In this document: positions 20,026-32,159 of the stretch, in pieces
Layout of the letters: each line of letters opens with the position of its first letter
Position numbering within the stretch: the stretch's first letter is position 1
Assembly: GCA_026214975.1 (NCBI GenBank)
Contig: CM047806.1
Coordinates: 4,625,822-4,689,821 of the forward strand
Direction: 5' to 3'
From: Gentiana macrophylla
Lineage: Eukaryota > Streptophyta > Magnoliopsida > Gentianales > Gentianaceae
Length of the DNA: 64,000 nt
Translations under genes and position numbers: made by a program
Notes under the pieces: generated by a model
What the model saw: the letters and a program-made list of their open reading frames with translations, nothing else
Database searches by the model: none
What the model was told of the DNA's origin: nothing

Positions 20026-22186
20026 GAGTTTTACTCTGAACAAACTTTAACCACCTTCCAGTTAAAATCTTGCTCGAGATCTGCATTTATATTTTCAAAT
20101 TAAGCTAACCACCTCTCGATTTTCATTCATCTATTTCCATTTGTATAAATTTGAGCTGCTTCATAGTAAAAAAGCTCAATCAACAATCAAACTTTATTTT
20201 CATATGTTTTATTTTTATTCTTCTTAATCATTATCGTCACATTTCATTTTGTTTCTATTTTTTATTTTCCTTTCCATCTTGGTTCATGGGTATGTGAAGT
20301 CAATACTTTTATAATTCATGGTATTTCTCTTCCTAAAAAATATTCGATGTTGATTCATTTCAGTGGAAGATGCATTTTGCATGCGATTTTGATGATTAAT
20401 TGCTATTCCGTGCGATGTGATTAACACCGTGATGATGTAACAAAGCGATCTTATTTTTCATATATTTATTCATAGTTGTATTATGTTTCGTTATTTTTCA
20501 AGGTAAAATCTTGATGGGATCTTTAATAATATTAGTTTTTTGGATAAACCACCTCCATGATCATTCCTACGTTTGTTTTAGCGAGCAATTAATTCAGTAA
20601 TACCCCATACAACAATGAAGGATGCCCACCTACACAACTAATTAAATCACTATCAACAAAAAAACAGATAAAATTGGTGCGGTTGCTAAGTTAAGTCCAC
20701 AAGCTTTCAAATAGATTGTCCATTTGAATTTCTGGAAACAGTGTACAAATTTATATGAATGTTCTGCATTCTTTTTGTATAAGAAGGCCGTGTTCCTTCC
20801 GGCTTCCGGTGTTTGTTTGATAAGTAGTTGAAATCTTTGATTTTCTTTATTTTAAACGTTGTATCACCAATTTCTGTAATGGAATATTACTCAAGTCTTT
20901 TCCTCCTCTCACCCAACCAAAAAAAAAACAAAAAAACAAAAAAACAAAAACAAACACTGTTCCGGGATATAAGGTTTGTTAAAAAAATCCCAATCAGAGG
21001 TCAAGGTTTCTTACTACCAATGCTATGTGTTTTGCATGTGATATGGTGGCACAAGAGAGGATACCATGGAAATGTTGTTGAGTATCGAGAATTTATGGTA
21101 ATTTCATTTTTTAGTGGGTACCAACTTTTTATATCTTTTAATCAAAACTGGAAGCTGGAAGCAAGATTTGTTAAATTCATTGAAAGAATTTCTAAAAATA
21201 ATGAGCGTGTTTTTAGATCAATGTTTTTTCTTAAATTCGAGAATTGGCTTACTATTATCGTCTTCAGAAATATTGTTTTAATTTTTCAAATAAGTTTCTT
21301 ACATTTTCTTTTTCTTTTACCGGGGGAAAGTTTGATAAAAATGTTTGATATTAAAAGGAGGAGAGGATGTAACTCATTTGCAATGCATTAAGATGCTTGA
21401 ACAAATTATGGAAAATGATTTTTTTTTTTCACATTACTTACACCGCTAAACGGATACCAAAGATAACTAAGTAGAGTCGGAGTTTGTGGATACAGATGGA
21501 AATAAATAAATAAATAAATATATATATATATATGAACATCATGTAGAGTAGTTTGTAAACTGATCTGGGGAATATCATGGATTATTTGTTTTGTAATTTG
21601 AGATTTTGCATGTGTTTATGCGGAGGTCTTGAAGGAAGCGAGGATACTCTCAAGTAAAGGGTCAAATCTGATTAGTTTTCACAAATCAGCAGTCGTATTA
21701 TTTTCGTATTTTAGGTGTGTTGTTAGATAATTCTACTTGAGTAACACTAACACTGGCTTCTTGGAAGGGATATGTGTGTGTGTGGTTTTTGTTTTTTTTT
21801 TTGTTTTCTTCCCTTCTCAAAATGGTAGTTTAAGATAAAGTACACTCAAGTGATGATTTATAGCTTCACTTTCTTTGTGCATTGTGTATATCTTATTTTG
21901 GAAAATAAGTTGGAATATCTTTGAAGAAATTTTGATTCCATACAAGAATGTTCATGCTGGTCTTCATAAAATCATGTTTTGCGTTATGTGGAGCAGTGAA
22001 GCTCAGTGAGTTGGCGCAAGTTTTCGATGAACATTGAATTACTTTCTTATCCTTGGCAGCATGTTGATAAAGATATCGACGTTGTCTATAGAATTTGTAA
22101 TAATAAGTCCATTTTTAGTGAAATATTTCATTCGTCGTTTTTATATTTTCACAAATCCCGTGCATGAGCACGGGTTAATGACTAGT
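20026..22186 (+). mobile_element. Helitron copy in unit 1, 5' part missing
   Basis: The 3' end has the classic Helitron form: a 7-bp stem CCCGTGC/GCACGGG with loop ATGA at 22157-22174, then TTAATGA and the terminal CTAGT (22182-22186). The body matches 40590-42637, but the ~490 bp at the start of that copy, including its TC end, are absent here. A 187-codon frame at 20828-21391 is broken in the other copy and resembles nothing I know. No Rep/helicase is present, so the element is non-autonomous. Confidence 0.65.
22157..22186 (+). other. Helitron 3' hairpin and CTAGT terminus
   Basis: A perfect 7-bp stem with a 4-nt loop is followed 7 nt later by CTAGT and then T, which fits Helitron insertion between A and T. 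The paralogous site at 42606-42637 has small changes in stem and terminus. Confidence 0.75.
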
Positions 22187-22927
22187 TATATTATATACTT
22201 AATTTAAAATGAATTTTTACCCCATGCCATTTTAATTTTTTTTTGGGTGAGAAATAATCGAAAGAAAGTGGTATGTTTTTTTTAAGGAACGACGGTGCTT
22301 TTCTAGGGAAGAAAAAACGATAATTAATCATATTCTCGGAGGCAGAACCAGAACCTAATCCGTGGCATTTCACCAGGCTCGTTTGATAGTGAATGTCCTT
22401 CCGAGTGCAATTGTTGGGTTGTTTATAATGTCTAGATAAGTTGAAAGTTTGGTCCAACACATCGACGACATGATATGAGGTTTGTGGCAATTCAACTTGC
22501 CCACCTATTGATGATTGTCTGGCGGTTGTTGTTGCGGTTTACTTAAGGATGGTCAAATAATATACGTCTTGTCTCAAAAGCCAAGTTAGCAATCGAAAGC
22601 ATATTTGTAAGTTTTTAGCATATCTTTTAAATTTATTATTAAAAACACATCGATCTCACTAACAATGAAACATACTGAAACTATTGATGACAAATTGAAA
22701 CATTAATGAAATATACAAATCAAAAACAGAAATTGTACCTAACCGGTGAAAGATAAATCAAAATACACATAAAATAAAGGATAGTGGGACCATGGGATTG
22801 TCATAGAAAAGGATAATTATGTTTTAATTTTTATATATGAGGTGTCGTTGTGTTTTATTTATAGATTTCTATAAGCCAAATACCCACAAGAAGCATCACA
22901 ATATTAATAATTTAGTAATGATTCTAT

Positions 22928-22968
<41 letters not shown>

Positions 22969-23388
22969 TCTATCATGATAACCAACTTAGTATTTAATAA
23001 ATGAGATAATCCAAATACAAATGATTCAATCCACTTCCTCGGAAAAAAAAATAATTCAATCCACATGAATGAAAGCACCATTATAATAAATAAATAAATA
23101 ATACAATGAAAATTTGAATATATTCTACAAACTAGCCAACAAAGGAATCCAGACCAATTGATATGTATATCCCATCGTCTAAAACTTCATTCCACAACGT
23201 AATTGTCGGAACAATGTTACACATTAAAATAAAAATCATATTAAATATGATTAATAATGCAAAAAAATGTGTTGTATAACTTTATAGTGACGATTTTGTT
23301 TAGAGCTAACAACACAATGCCTTGTAATTGACCATCATACCCTTATCAAGTGTCCAAAACACCACAAAAACACCAAAAATCACCAAGG
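22187..23388. repeat. Duplicated flank downstream of Helitron
   Basis: It matches 42638-44622 except that unit 2 has about 810 extra bases (42781-43592) between positions corresponding to 22340 and 22350. It contains a 36-base A run at 22929-22964 that is only about 15 bases in the paralogue. No gene is seen. The match stops at caccaagg near 23388. Confidence 0.8.
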
Positions 23389-24365
23389 GCATTTCTCCAA
23401 ACCGCAACTCAGTAATGCCTAAATCGGGTAATATATTTTTGATTTCGTACTAGATCTAAAATCTGGTAACTTTTGTTAATCCGAGCCTAATTCGTCTCAG
23501 ATCTAATTTGTTGTCTACAAGCTCTGTAAATGCTTAGATCTAAAATATCCGTGTTTGATTTTACATCAAAAATTAGTGTGTCAAAATGTTCTCATCTCAG
23601 TCTCTACATCTTTGTGAAGCTGATATTTTGTTAAGTGAGTTAATCGAAAATTTGTTGATTTAATATATCTTTCCACTATTGTGCTATTATGCAGTAAATG
23701 TTTAGTTTGATATTTAGTTAGTGTGATCCTAGCAAGATTTTTTGAAACAATTAATAAACATATTCTTTGTGATACATATCTTTTATTAATATCCTTGCTT
23801 TGTGCCTTATTATGGACAATATCTTTTTATCAAAATATATAATAAGTATAGTCCAAAATATATGTGTGTCACGTGCATTTATGTGTGGCAGTGTAATATA
23901 TAAATATGTATACATGTGCAGCTTATATGTATGCATATGTACTATCTGTGACATACATATGTTTATTATATATATATATTATATGTTATATTTTCAGACT
24001 TGTGTGTAGCCATAAAATAATTTATGATGATCTGTGAAATTAATTAGTATATAAATTAATTATTATATGTGCATCATGCGTCTTATTTTTGTATACATAT
24101 GTATTCATATTTTGTGTACCATATGCATAATAATTATAAACTTGATATATGTAAAGCTGCATTTATATGTGTGCATGGGAAAAGGTGTCTTGCTTGCTTA
24201 TATGTGCATTAATGTTTACATCTTTACCGCTGCACTTCAATATCTCTAGAGAAGTAAAGCTGCGTCATATTTTTATATATTTCTACTTGAGATCTTGTCT
24301 TGATACATTTATCTTGATTTATGTGAAATGTGCTATGTTTAATGTGATTCTTTGATAAATGTGTA

Positions 24366-24401
<36 letters not shown>

Positions 24402-24499
24402 GTACACTTGATATCTTGATAAATGTGTTTTATCTCACCCAAGCCATAAGAAAGCCTATGCCTGCACTACATATTATTTTCTACCATAGATATAATTTT
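23389..24499. other. AT-rich intergenic DNA
   Basis: Dominated by alternating purine-pyrimidine sequence (tatatgtgcat-type words) between 23850 and 24200, with a CT microsatellite at 24371-24397. Short frames here are products of low complexity. Confidence 0.6.
24371..24397. repeat. (CT)n microsatellite
   Basis: An uninterrupted CT dinucleotide run of about 27 bp. Confidence 0.95.
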
Positions 24500-25695
24500 T
24501 GCTGTCAAGTGTGCAGGCATTTAATCTCATAGGAAAATCTCAATAAAGCCGTTGGATGAAAGCTGGACTACAAGCTAAAAGACAAAAAAGCAGGCTGGAT
24601 TGAAAAGTCAAGTTCAATACTCTACACATCCTCTCTTATTGTCTAGTTGTATATATACCACTCCAGCCCCTTCAAGAACTGTAGAACAGCCTTTCCAAAA
24701 AGACAACATTTATTTACTAAGTCTCTTCTCTATTTTCTTAACACTTGTATTCTGAAATCAGTGTTCATTTCTTGAGTGTTAGAAAAGTGAGGTGTGAGTG
24801 TGTTAGAGTGTAGCTCTAAAGAAACCTTTAGTGAGTTGTGTTGTAGTGTTGGGAGTGTTCTCCACTTGTTATTGAGGAGCAATAACAAAGACACACGGCT
24901 GTAAGCGTGGTTCGTGATTCGGGTTTGAGTCTCTTTGATTCTGAATTCACGGAGATGAATTCATGTTCAGAAATCGAGGCGGTGATTCTTGGTAAGTACT
25001 CGCTTTGGTGAGTGAGTGTGTACAAATCTGTTGAATGTTATTTACTAATGATTTAGGACATCTTAGTGTTAGTTAAACTTAAGACTAACACTAATTTGAC
25101 TATCGGTTAGTAACAACTACTTGATGAAAGTGTTGTAATTTTATTTGTTTTTGTTTTGTTTTGTAATTAAACTCAAACTACATCTAGTGAAAAACTTTTG
25201 TGTGTGGGTGTGATCTTTTATAGATCACACATATGTGCTTAGGTAGTTTATTACTTTGATACACACCTTAGAATTGCATGTCTTAGGCTTAAACAAGATA
25301 AAACCTGAACCTGCAATTCTGTGATATTTGTTGAACACATAGAAGCTGCATGTTATAGGCTATCAACCTAAAATCTGAATCTGCAAGTTTGCCATTTTGT
25401 TTTGTCTAAGTTTCAGTCTGCATAGCAAAGTGTATTATTTGTCAAACTGAACTTCTTGTAGAAACTCTTCAACTGAAGTTAACTTAGGTTCCTTTAGTTA
25501 ATTGAAACTAGATCTTTCGCCTAGGATCATTAACCGAACTAAGTTAAGTGTTTACTCCGATTTTCTCTGTTAAACCACTGTTTTGTTTTAATCTGCATAA
25601 GTGCTTTGAAAAGTGGTTAAAGAATTTTTAAAAGACCATAATACTCTATCCACCCCCCTCTAGAGTATTCATTGCGCATTCTTGATCCATCACAA
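24500..25695 (+). mobile_element. Solo-LTR-like block, possibly SIRE/Tork-type copia
   Basis: A promoter-like core (gtatatatacc at 24649) lies about 1 kb before an end reading ctatccacccccctctagag (25656-25670 area) and gatccatcaca. A C-run followed by CTCTAG close to the 3' edge is common in long LTRs of SIRE-type copia elements. The next bases, aattgggtatgtaggg, resemble a decayed TGGTATC-type PBS. There is no partner LTR or internal domain nearby. The left boundary is uncertain and no TSD was identified. Confidence 0.4.
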
Positions 25696-27180
25696 ATTGG
25701 GTATGTAGGGAGTTGTCACCTCTAGTAGATGAGTCATGGAGGATGGAGATGGGTGGAACTATTGTAAGTGAGCCGCTCATGACTGTTTAAACATGGAGAT
25801 CTGTCAGGTCAGGTGGGGTTTTCACTCTGAGAACTGGCCAATTTCCTTTGGTTTATGAAGTTGACCAACTCATCTCGGCTCAGGCATTTGTTCTCTCAAT
25901 AGCAATTGTGAGAACCAAAAGTGTAGGTGAAAGAGTAACCGTACTAATGGTCGTATAAAGATGTTATCTTGCTTTCATGGGAAGGGGCGAGGAGGAGCGG
26001 CCTTTTTAGAGGCTAGCCGATGAGATTTTGTGTAAAATGTGATCCATCTCCATTAAACCGTCATATACCATACTTGGCGTATATCTCAATTAAACCGTCA
26101 TATACCATACTTGGCGTTAGATTAAAAAGTGAGCAATTTAGTAGGACAACTTGTTTGTATCTTGTTTTAAGAGCATTTTGCACTATGTCGCGATTATATG
26201 TTTTACCATTCGAATGCTCAACTTTGAAATCGATCACAACCACAGAAGAACTTAACAAGATAAAAGAAAAGATTAATCAATTGAAAACCGGATATCGATT
26301 GACATGCAACTATAATGCACAGGTACATGCAACAACATTGACCCCCACCACTATTTTAACATTTTTTGGACATTTTAATAATGAATTGTTTATCATGTTC
26401 CACTAATTGTTAATGGCATCATCAAGAACTACTAGTTGAATGAATGATATGACATCGGTCTTGCGAGCTCCTTGTAGCGTGAGGTGAAACCGGTTGGAAT
26501 CATTGGACATGAGATTCCGTGCATGTTGACCTCCATACACAGAAATATTTTCATCTTTTGGGCTCAACACACCCGACTACAATATATTATCCGACTTTGT
26601 TGTGTGTTAGTTTACTTTTGTATAGTTTGTTTGTTCTTGAGCTAGTCCAGAGATCTTGTTCCGATGTTTGTTTCACTTTTAATAAAATATTTTCTTGTTT
26701 GTGGGAAAAAGAAGGTCTCGCATGAATAGGAAACACAACATTGTATTGAATAAAACTGTGAAGGAAAAACATTGCATTCGAACATCCATGCAGAAGGTTA
26801 AATACCTTTATAACCCAAAAACACTTTTGTTGATAGGACATGAACCGACGACTCTTTAAGTTTATTTATACTTTATCACTTAGATCATAATACATCAGCG
26901 TTAGGTTGAGTCTCTATAATGACCCTTTACCATTTTATTACGGTATTTCCACAGATTCATCAACCTCACAAACCATGAACCACCAACACCACTTAATAAG
27001 GTGATGACATTGCATGTGGCCAACCTTAGGTAAACCGTAATGTCATACTTTATACATAACTCTTTGTTTCCAATCATCATGGTTGACACCCATAGACAAT
27101 CACCGGCAACAAAGGTTTATCTCTTGCTACCTCTTTCAAAACTTTAGAGTATGATTCATATTTTGACTTGACTTGACTTG
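25696..27180. other. Intergenic DNA, no gene assigned
   Basis: A 128-codon open frame at 26020-26406 has no recognisable domain and contains the tandem duplication at 26052-26117. I do not support it as a gene. The rest shows no exon-like structure. Confidence 0.5.
26052..26117. repeat. 37-bp tandem duplication
   Basis: The string attaaaccgtcatatacca with its continuation tacttggcgt occurs at 26052-26080 and at 26089-26117. Confidence 0.9.
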
Positions 27181-28390
27181 CTTTGTTATCACTCAATTCT
27201 CATCTTGCCACAAACTATACTAAGGCACGAAACCGCACTTACGATGTTTAACCACTTGAAGCTTTATCGCCCAGTGATCAATCAACCTTTAAAGTACCAA
27301 AGCGATGGCATTCAACTTTGTTCTCGACTCGGGTTCTACATCTTTCTGAATAGTCTTGAATTTTCAACATCATACTCTCCTTACACTTCCATTCATTATC
27401 TTTATTTTATACTCGTATTCCCGTTCCCAAGGCAACTCAAATCTTTGATTATCGGTGATAATTCTACCTTAAAACCTTTGTAAAGATAAAACTTCCACAA
27501 TTTCAAGGTAAAGCGCCCTTTGCCATTTCGAGTTCACGAGTATTATGATTCTTTTCATAAAACTTTAACCGTTTGGAACAACATCACCTTAATTGAAGAC
27601 TTGTGGAAAAGTTTACACTTTTGTATTAAGCGACTTGCTTTTAAAATTTGGATAGATGGTTCACCACCATGACCATTCATTCGATTCGATTACACTATTC
27701 TTTCTACTTGTAAAAAACATAAAAACCTTTGAAAAGATCCACACACACTTTACTGTCTTAGTGGCTCGGACTACACACTTCAAAACCATGCCACTTGATT
27801 TTGGTCAAAGTGATACAAAACTTTTACGGAAGACCATTCCCGATCAACTCTCTTCCTGGAAACACATGCTTCGTGATCTTACTTGATCACCTAAAGATAC
27901 ACTTACCAACACCTTTCCCCTTGAAAGTTAAGCTAAAAATTTTAAGATGTTTGCATTTTCCTTTTTCATTCTTGATCATACCTTGATGTCATCTATGAAT
28001 AAATTCACAAAATTATCCATGTATGAAATGAAAACTTGTCGTATTAGGCTTAGAATGCATGGGAGCATTATCGAGTTCAACAAAATAACCAAACACTTCA
28101 AGTGTTCATAGCTAACTTTATCTTGTCCTTAGTATGAACAATACTTTAACTTTAGCTAAATGTATCTTGAACTCATACTATACTTAGAGAACCGGTGATT
28201 TTCTCCCATAACCACTAACAAGGGTGTCTCACAAGAACTCATTAGACCACCCGGCTTTTATACTAGTTTGCTCGACTTTACGATAACATTGCATCTGGTC
28301 ACAAAGCGAGCAATGTCTAGCTTCATACCAGGTCACGAGAATCCTTCTTAAGATCCCTCTCTACCTCTTAGTAGTACATGGATGAACTGC
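27181..28390 (-). mobile_element. Degenerate Ty3/gypsy pol remnant, unit 2 copy
   Basis: From 27303 onward this is the paralogue of 1277-2340: the same RNase H, RT (FIDDI region at about 27984-28005) and integrase zinc-finger pieces in the same rearranged order. 27181-27302 is additional sequence upstream of the shared block that may continue the RNase H region. Compared with unit 1 it carries several changes at CAG/CTG positions, for example actgagc becoming agcgagc near 28305. Confidence 0.65.
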
Positions 28391-28394
28391 AACA

Positions 28395-29980
28395 GAAAAC
28401 TAAGATCTTTCTTTTCCTTGTAGCTAACTGAGAAGGTCATCAATTCTAAACAATGGGTGTTTTATTTCCATTTTTTTAACTGCAGTTCATTTTCTTTTTT
28501 GTTAAAAAAGAAAAGGTTAGGAGTTTAAAATGTAATATTTATTTATGTGGTGTCATAAGTTGATTATGTGGTCTTAGATAAAAAAAAAAAAAATATGTGA
28601 GTGCAAATGAAAATAGTTGAGTGTCTTAATAAAAAGTTATGTATTAGTACTAGTTAAAATAAGACATGATATTTGTACTTTATATATTAAGCTTTGGATG
28701 TAAGCATGTTGACTTGTGTCATGTGTCGTTTATTTGTTACTAAATCGTGTTTAGGGTAAAATATTTGAAATTGTTGCTACTCGTCTTCGTGTTTGTTATG
28801 GGTAATATATTTATGAGAGCTTCATCACATCTCTTCCAACTTAGAAACAAGCTCCTTCATTGCCCTCTCAAGTTGCAACGCACCAGATCTGTAGGTAGGA
28901 ATGCAAAAATAAAAAGTATGTTTACGCATTAGAAGCTTAGGAGATAGTAGAAGCTTCACTTAAGGTATGCCTAGATTGAGGTATCTTCTTTACTCATTAG
29001 AAGCTTAGGAGATAGGAGTCCATCACACAAAGGGCTGATTTACAACATGTTTGAACTATTGAACAAAGCAATGAAAAGCGCACATCTGAAAAGTAAAAGA
29101 AAATAAATTGACATATCACCAGGTACAGGAAACAAATGAGCAAACTATTAATTTAGTTGATGCAAACAATAATATACTAAAAGTTTTAACATTATTTCAA
29201 TGCTAAGACTTAATAGACATTTTAGACTTTCCAAATAACAGGGTGACGTGGGGTTGATGGTGCAAAGGGGAGGAGGAAACAGAGAAAAAATGGGGACAGG
29301 GAAACATCGAGAATAGGAAGGTGGCTAGCCTGGGTGGTGAATTTTATCAAGGGGAGTAGTTTAGGGGCCATTTGTAAAACTATTTGAAAGATTGGTTAAA
29401 GATGGTAGAAGCTTCACTTCAGGTATGCCTGGATTGTGGGTATCTTAACACGTACTGTATTAATTAGAAGCTTAATTAGGAGATAGAGAGTCGATCACGC
29501 AAAGGCCTGATTCAGAATATGTTTGAAATATTGAACAAGCAATGAAAAGCACGACTAAAAGTAACAACAATTGGACATATTAGGAGGTACATGAAACAAA
29601 TGAGCAATTATAAGGATGACAAGCAATTATAAGGATGACAAATAATTTCTTTCAACCAATATCTGATATACTGAAAGCATTGATGTACAAATACGTACCC
29701 CCGATAAGAAAAGCACTGTTTCTTTGTACTGCACGCAGCCTACTCTTACGACAGACAGATGGGCAAGAGAAAAAACTTTAAATTCCTATGAACGTGTATA
29801 AAATTAAACTAGGTTACTCGTGAATCTTATTAATAGTATACCCCTAACACCAGCTTAGGTCCCTGGAATAATAGAATCTAAAAAAAACCACCCTTAACAT
29901 GCATGTAATGTGAATACCAATGGCATGCAAAATTATGGGATTACATGTGATTAACGTGTATATACGGTATAGGGTTGCAA
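28395..29980. other. Non-coding duplicated block, unit 2
   Basis: It matches 2390-3730 in direct orientation except for the inverted stretch 28627-28812. It also has extra, partly self-repeating sequence around 28950-29010 and 29395-29480, where variants of cttcaggtatgcctggatt and ttagaagcttaggagat recur. No gene is seen. Confidence 0.65.
28627..28812. repeat. ~185-bp block inverted relative to unit 1
   Basis: It reads agttatgtattagtactag to gtttgttatgggtaatatat, the reverse complement of 2598-2781, while the sequence on both sides stays collinear with unit 1. A third copy, in the same orientation as this one, lies 3' of the second kelch gene (32270-32440). Confidence 0.8.
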
Positions 29981-29981
29981 A

Positions 29982-30551
29982 ACTCGTCAAAAGAAAACTG
30001 GTGTTTCCGAGGATTTTGTTGTGATGGTTAGTATACGGGTTTTGACCTTTTTTATTGTCTTTGAAAAGGCGTCAAGCGAAGACACATCGCTCACGAGCTT
30101 ACAACTCGTCAATGTCTTTTCATCACATATACACATACATGTGTCTCGTCGTAGTTAAAAATGACAAAAACAAAGCTGGTGTTTTTAATGATTTTTCATG
30201 ATGGTTAGTACCACGGGTTTTGGCGTTTTTGATTGTGTTGTAAAGGCGTCTTATCTTGCTTGTAACTTGCTATATTTGATCACATTACTATTATAACGTC
30301 TTACATGCTACTCTAGATTGGTTGCAAAACCCGTGTACACCATCACAAAAAAGCCTCGAAAACACCAGTTTTTGTCATTTTAACCACAGCGAGGCACATG
30401 TATGTATCGTGATGGAAGAGCGTTGACAAGTAGTAAGATCGTGGCGATTTGCCTTCTGTTTGAGGTCCTTTATCACAATCAAAAAGCGTCAAAAACTCGT
30501 GTATTAACCATCACAAAAATCCTCAGAAAAAACCAGTTTTTCTTGGCGAGT
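29982..30551. mobile_element. Foldback/MITE-like element with nested inverted repeats
   Basis: The outer arms are inverted repeats of about 70 bp: 29982-30050 (ACTCGTCAAAAGAAAACTGG start) and 30480-30551 (ending CCAGTTTTTCTTGGCGAGT). An inner, related pair lies at about 30157-30245 and 30300-30400. All arms share the words ctggtgttt, ttgtgatggttagta and gggtttt. There is no coding capacity. No clear TSD was found. It lies exactly where direct homology with unit 1 ends and the inverted kelch block begins. Confidence 0.65.
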
Positions 30552-30867
30552 AGTAAGTAATGTGAGCAGTAGTTTTATGGTGGTCGGGATGGCAAATGCA
30601 ATCTTGTCTCTAATAAATTTCTTAAAAGATGGGCAAATTTGTAAAAGCATGTCGTTTATATTTTTCTGCGGTGGATGCTGTGTGTTTTCTTGATTTATTG
30701 GTTACGGATCGTGAAGTCATCTTGCAGTCAGGAATAATAAAAACTACGAGTAACGAATGGTGATTTGCATGAACGTGAATCGAAACCCCTAATCAAAACC
30801 TAATTTGAAGGACATCAATGGGAAAAGAAGAAGAGACGGAGAGGATGGTTGTGGAGAGGAGAGCGTG

Positions 30868-31924
30868 ATGGGAGGGGATGCAGATTCATTGGGTAACAGG
30901 TTTATTATATTGCAGGCCAAGCAGACCGACGACGACGTCCCTGAGGAGATTGGTTACTATTCTAATGTTAGGCGTTTCAATACTACTGGTTACTATCGTC
31001 TGGATCTCCATACTGGTGATGTCTCAATCCTTCCTCGTACAGTGCAGGATCAAGGTTCCATGAGTTCCGTGGTGGCTTTGGGATCTAAAATTTACATCTT
31101 TGGTAGGCAAATCAATAACTCTGATTCCAAAAAACCTTGCTCCTCTTATTTTCTAGATCTGGCCGATTCCCAAAAATCATCATCATCTTGTTGGAAAAGA
31201 GCCCATCCTTTGAGTACTGATCGGTTGCCATTAGGCGGTGCTGTCGCATTTGATGGCAAGATGTATTATTTTAGAAATTCTGATGATTTTGCTTCCCTTT
31301 GCGAGGTTTTTGATCCTACTCTACCTAAGCCCCAGTGGCGTTGCATAAAATCTACACCTACACTAGGTGGAGGTGAAATACATCCACGGTTGCTACTCCA
31401 GTACTGGCGGATCACAAAAATAATAGAATCATTGTATTTCTTAGCAATATCTGTTCAATGTACGCCTACTATCCTTGTGAGGATCGATGGGAGTGTTTGG
31501 TGGAGGGCTTTTTGGTGGACGGCTATAGAAGATGGTTTTATCTCGAACCAGTAACAATTGTAGACAGGGTTATATATTTTCATCGACCCAAACTGAGTTG
31601 CTTCTTTATGGCTTTTGATATAGCCACCCAAGAATGGCTCAACGTTACCTCTGATGCTGTTGAAAACTATAAATTTTATCTACCTTTACCCATTTATCCT
31701 TGTTTGTTACATCTGGGCAATGACATACTCTGCGTGCTTACTTGAGATATAAGGATCGTGAATCCGACCAAAGCCTAACCACCCTTGTTCATGTTGTGCA
31801 ATTCAAAGTCAAGCTCATCAACAATAATGGCACAAAGGAGGTGATTGTCACTCCGCTTCCTTCCCGTTCCCATTACTATGATCTTGATTCTAGCTGTGGT
31901 CTTTATCACTGCCTTGCTCTCTAG
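30868..31924 (+). pseudogene. Kelch-repeat protein gene, copy B (frameshifts)
   Basis: Paralogue of 4082-5154 in opposite orientation. I chose ATG at 30868 (MGGDADSLGNRFI) because the ATG at 30818 runs into a stop in its own frame. The first 170 codons are open and retain the kelch-like strands ALGSKIYIFGRQ and GAVAFDGKMYYFRN. A base lost near 31384 (catccacgg against catcccacgg in copy A) shifts the frame, which continues in another frame from about 31458. A second loss near 31743 (acttgag against acttcgag) creates an early TGA; the last 60 codons continue after it. The stop at 31922-31924 is followed by a GTAAGG donor, with the acceptor ending at 32159 (3' UTR intron). The breaks differ from those in copy A. 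Confidence 0.8.
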
Positions 31925-32159
31925 GTAAGGTAAAGTAATTTGTTTCACTCATTATGTATAGTTGTTGCTGCTGTTCTCCATACTCAGTTTCACTGCTTTT
32001 GGTCATTCGGTATTTTCTGCCCGAAATTAAGTTAATTTCCACTATTATTGTCATAACCCCTTAATAACTGATTAACTTGTCTTTCTCTCAGTTATTTCTT
32101 CTTTGCACCCAAAACCATAATTATATTCTATCAAATGTTTCTCTTCTCTGATGATGCAG

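Larger units (their letters stand above)
1277..23388. repeat. Segmental duplication, unit 1
   Basis: Several blocks match unit 2 (27303-44622) in the same order: 1277-3730 with 27303-29980; the kelch gene 3800-5280 with 30780-32220 (inverted); 5290-5457 plus 10434-10940 with 38790-39430; and 20026-23388 with 40590-44622. Between blocks, unit 1 alone carries copia 1, most of the KEN gene, copia 3, the CACTA end and the small LTR element. I judged identity by eye; it is high but interrupted by many small indels. Confidence 0.85.

Noticed and set aside
20828..21391. 187-codon open frame as a protein-coding gene
   Set aside because: It contains low-complexity Lys/Gln sequence from an AAAAAC repeat, has no known domain, and the paralogous sequence at 41400-41940 is frameshifted.
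26020..26406. 128-codon frame containing a 37-bp tandem duplication
   Set aside because: There is no recognisable domain, the composition is not gene-like, and the duplicated segment is out of phase (37 bp).
30805..30867. Longer N-terminus for kelch copy B
   Set aside because: The apparent start at 30805 is TTG, and the in-between ATG at 30818 is in a different frame that stops before 30870.
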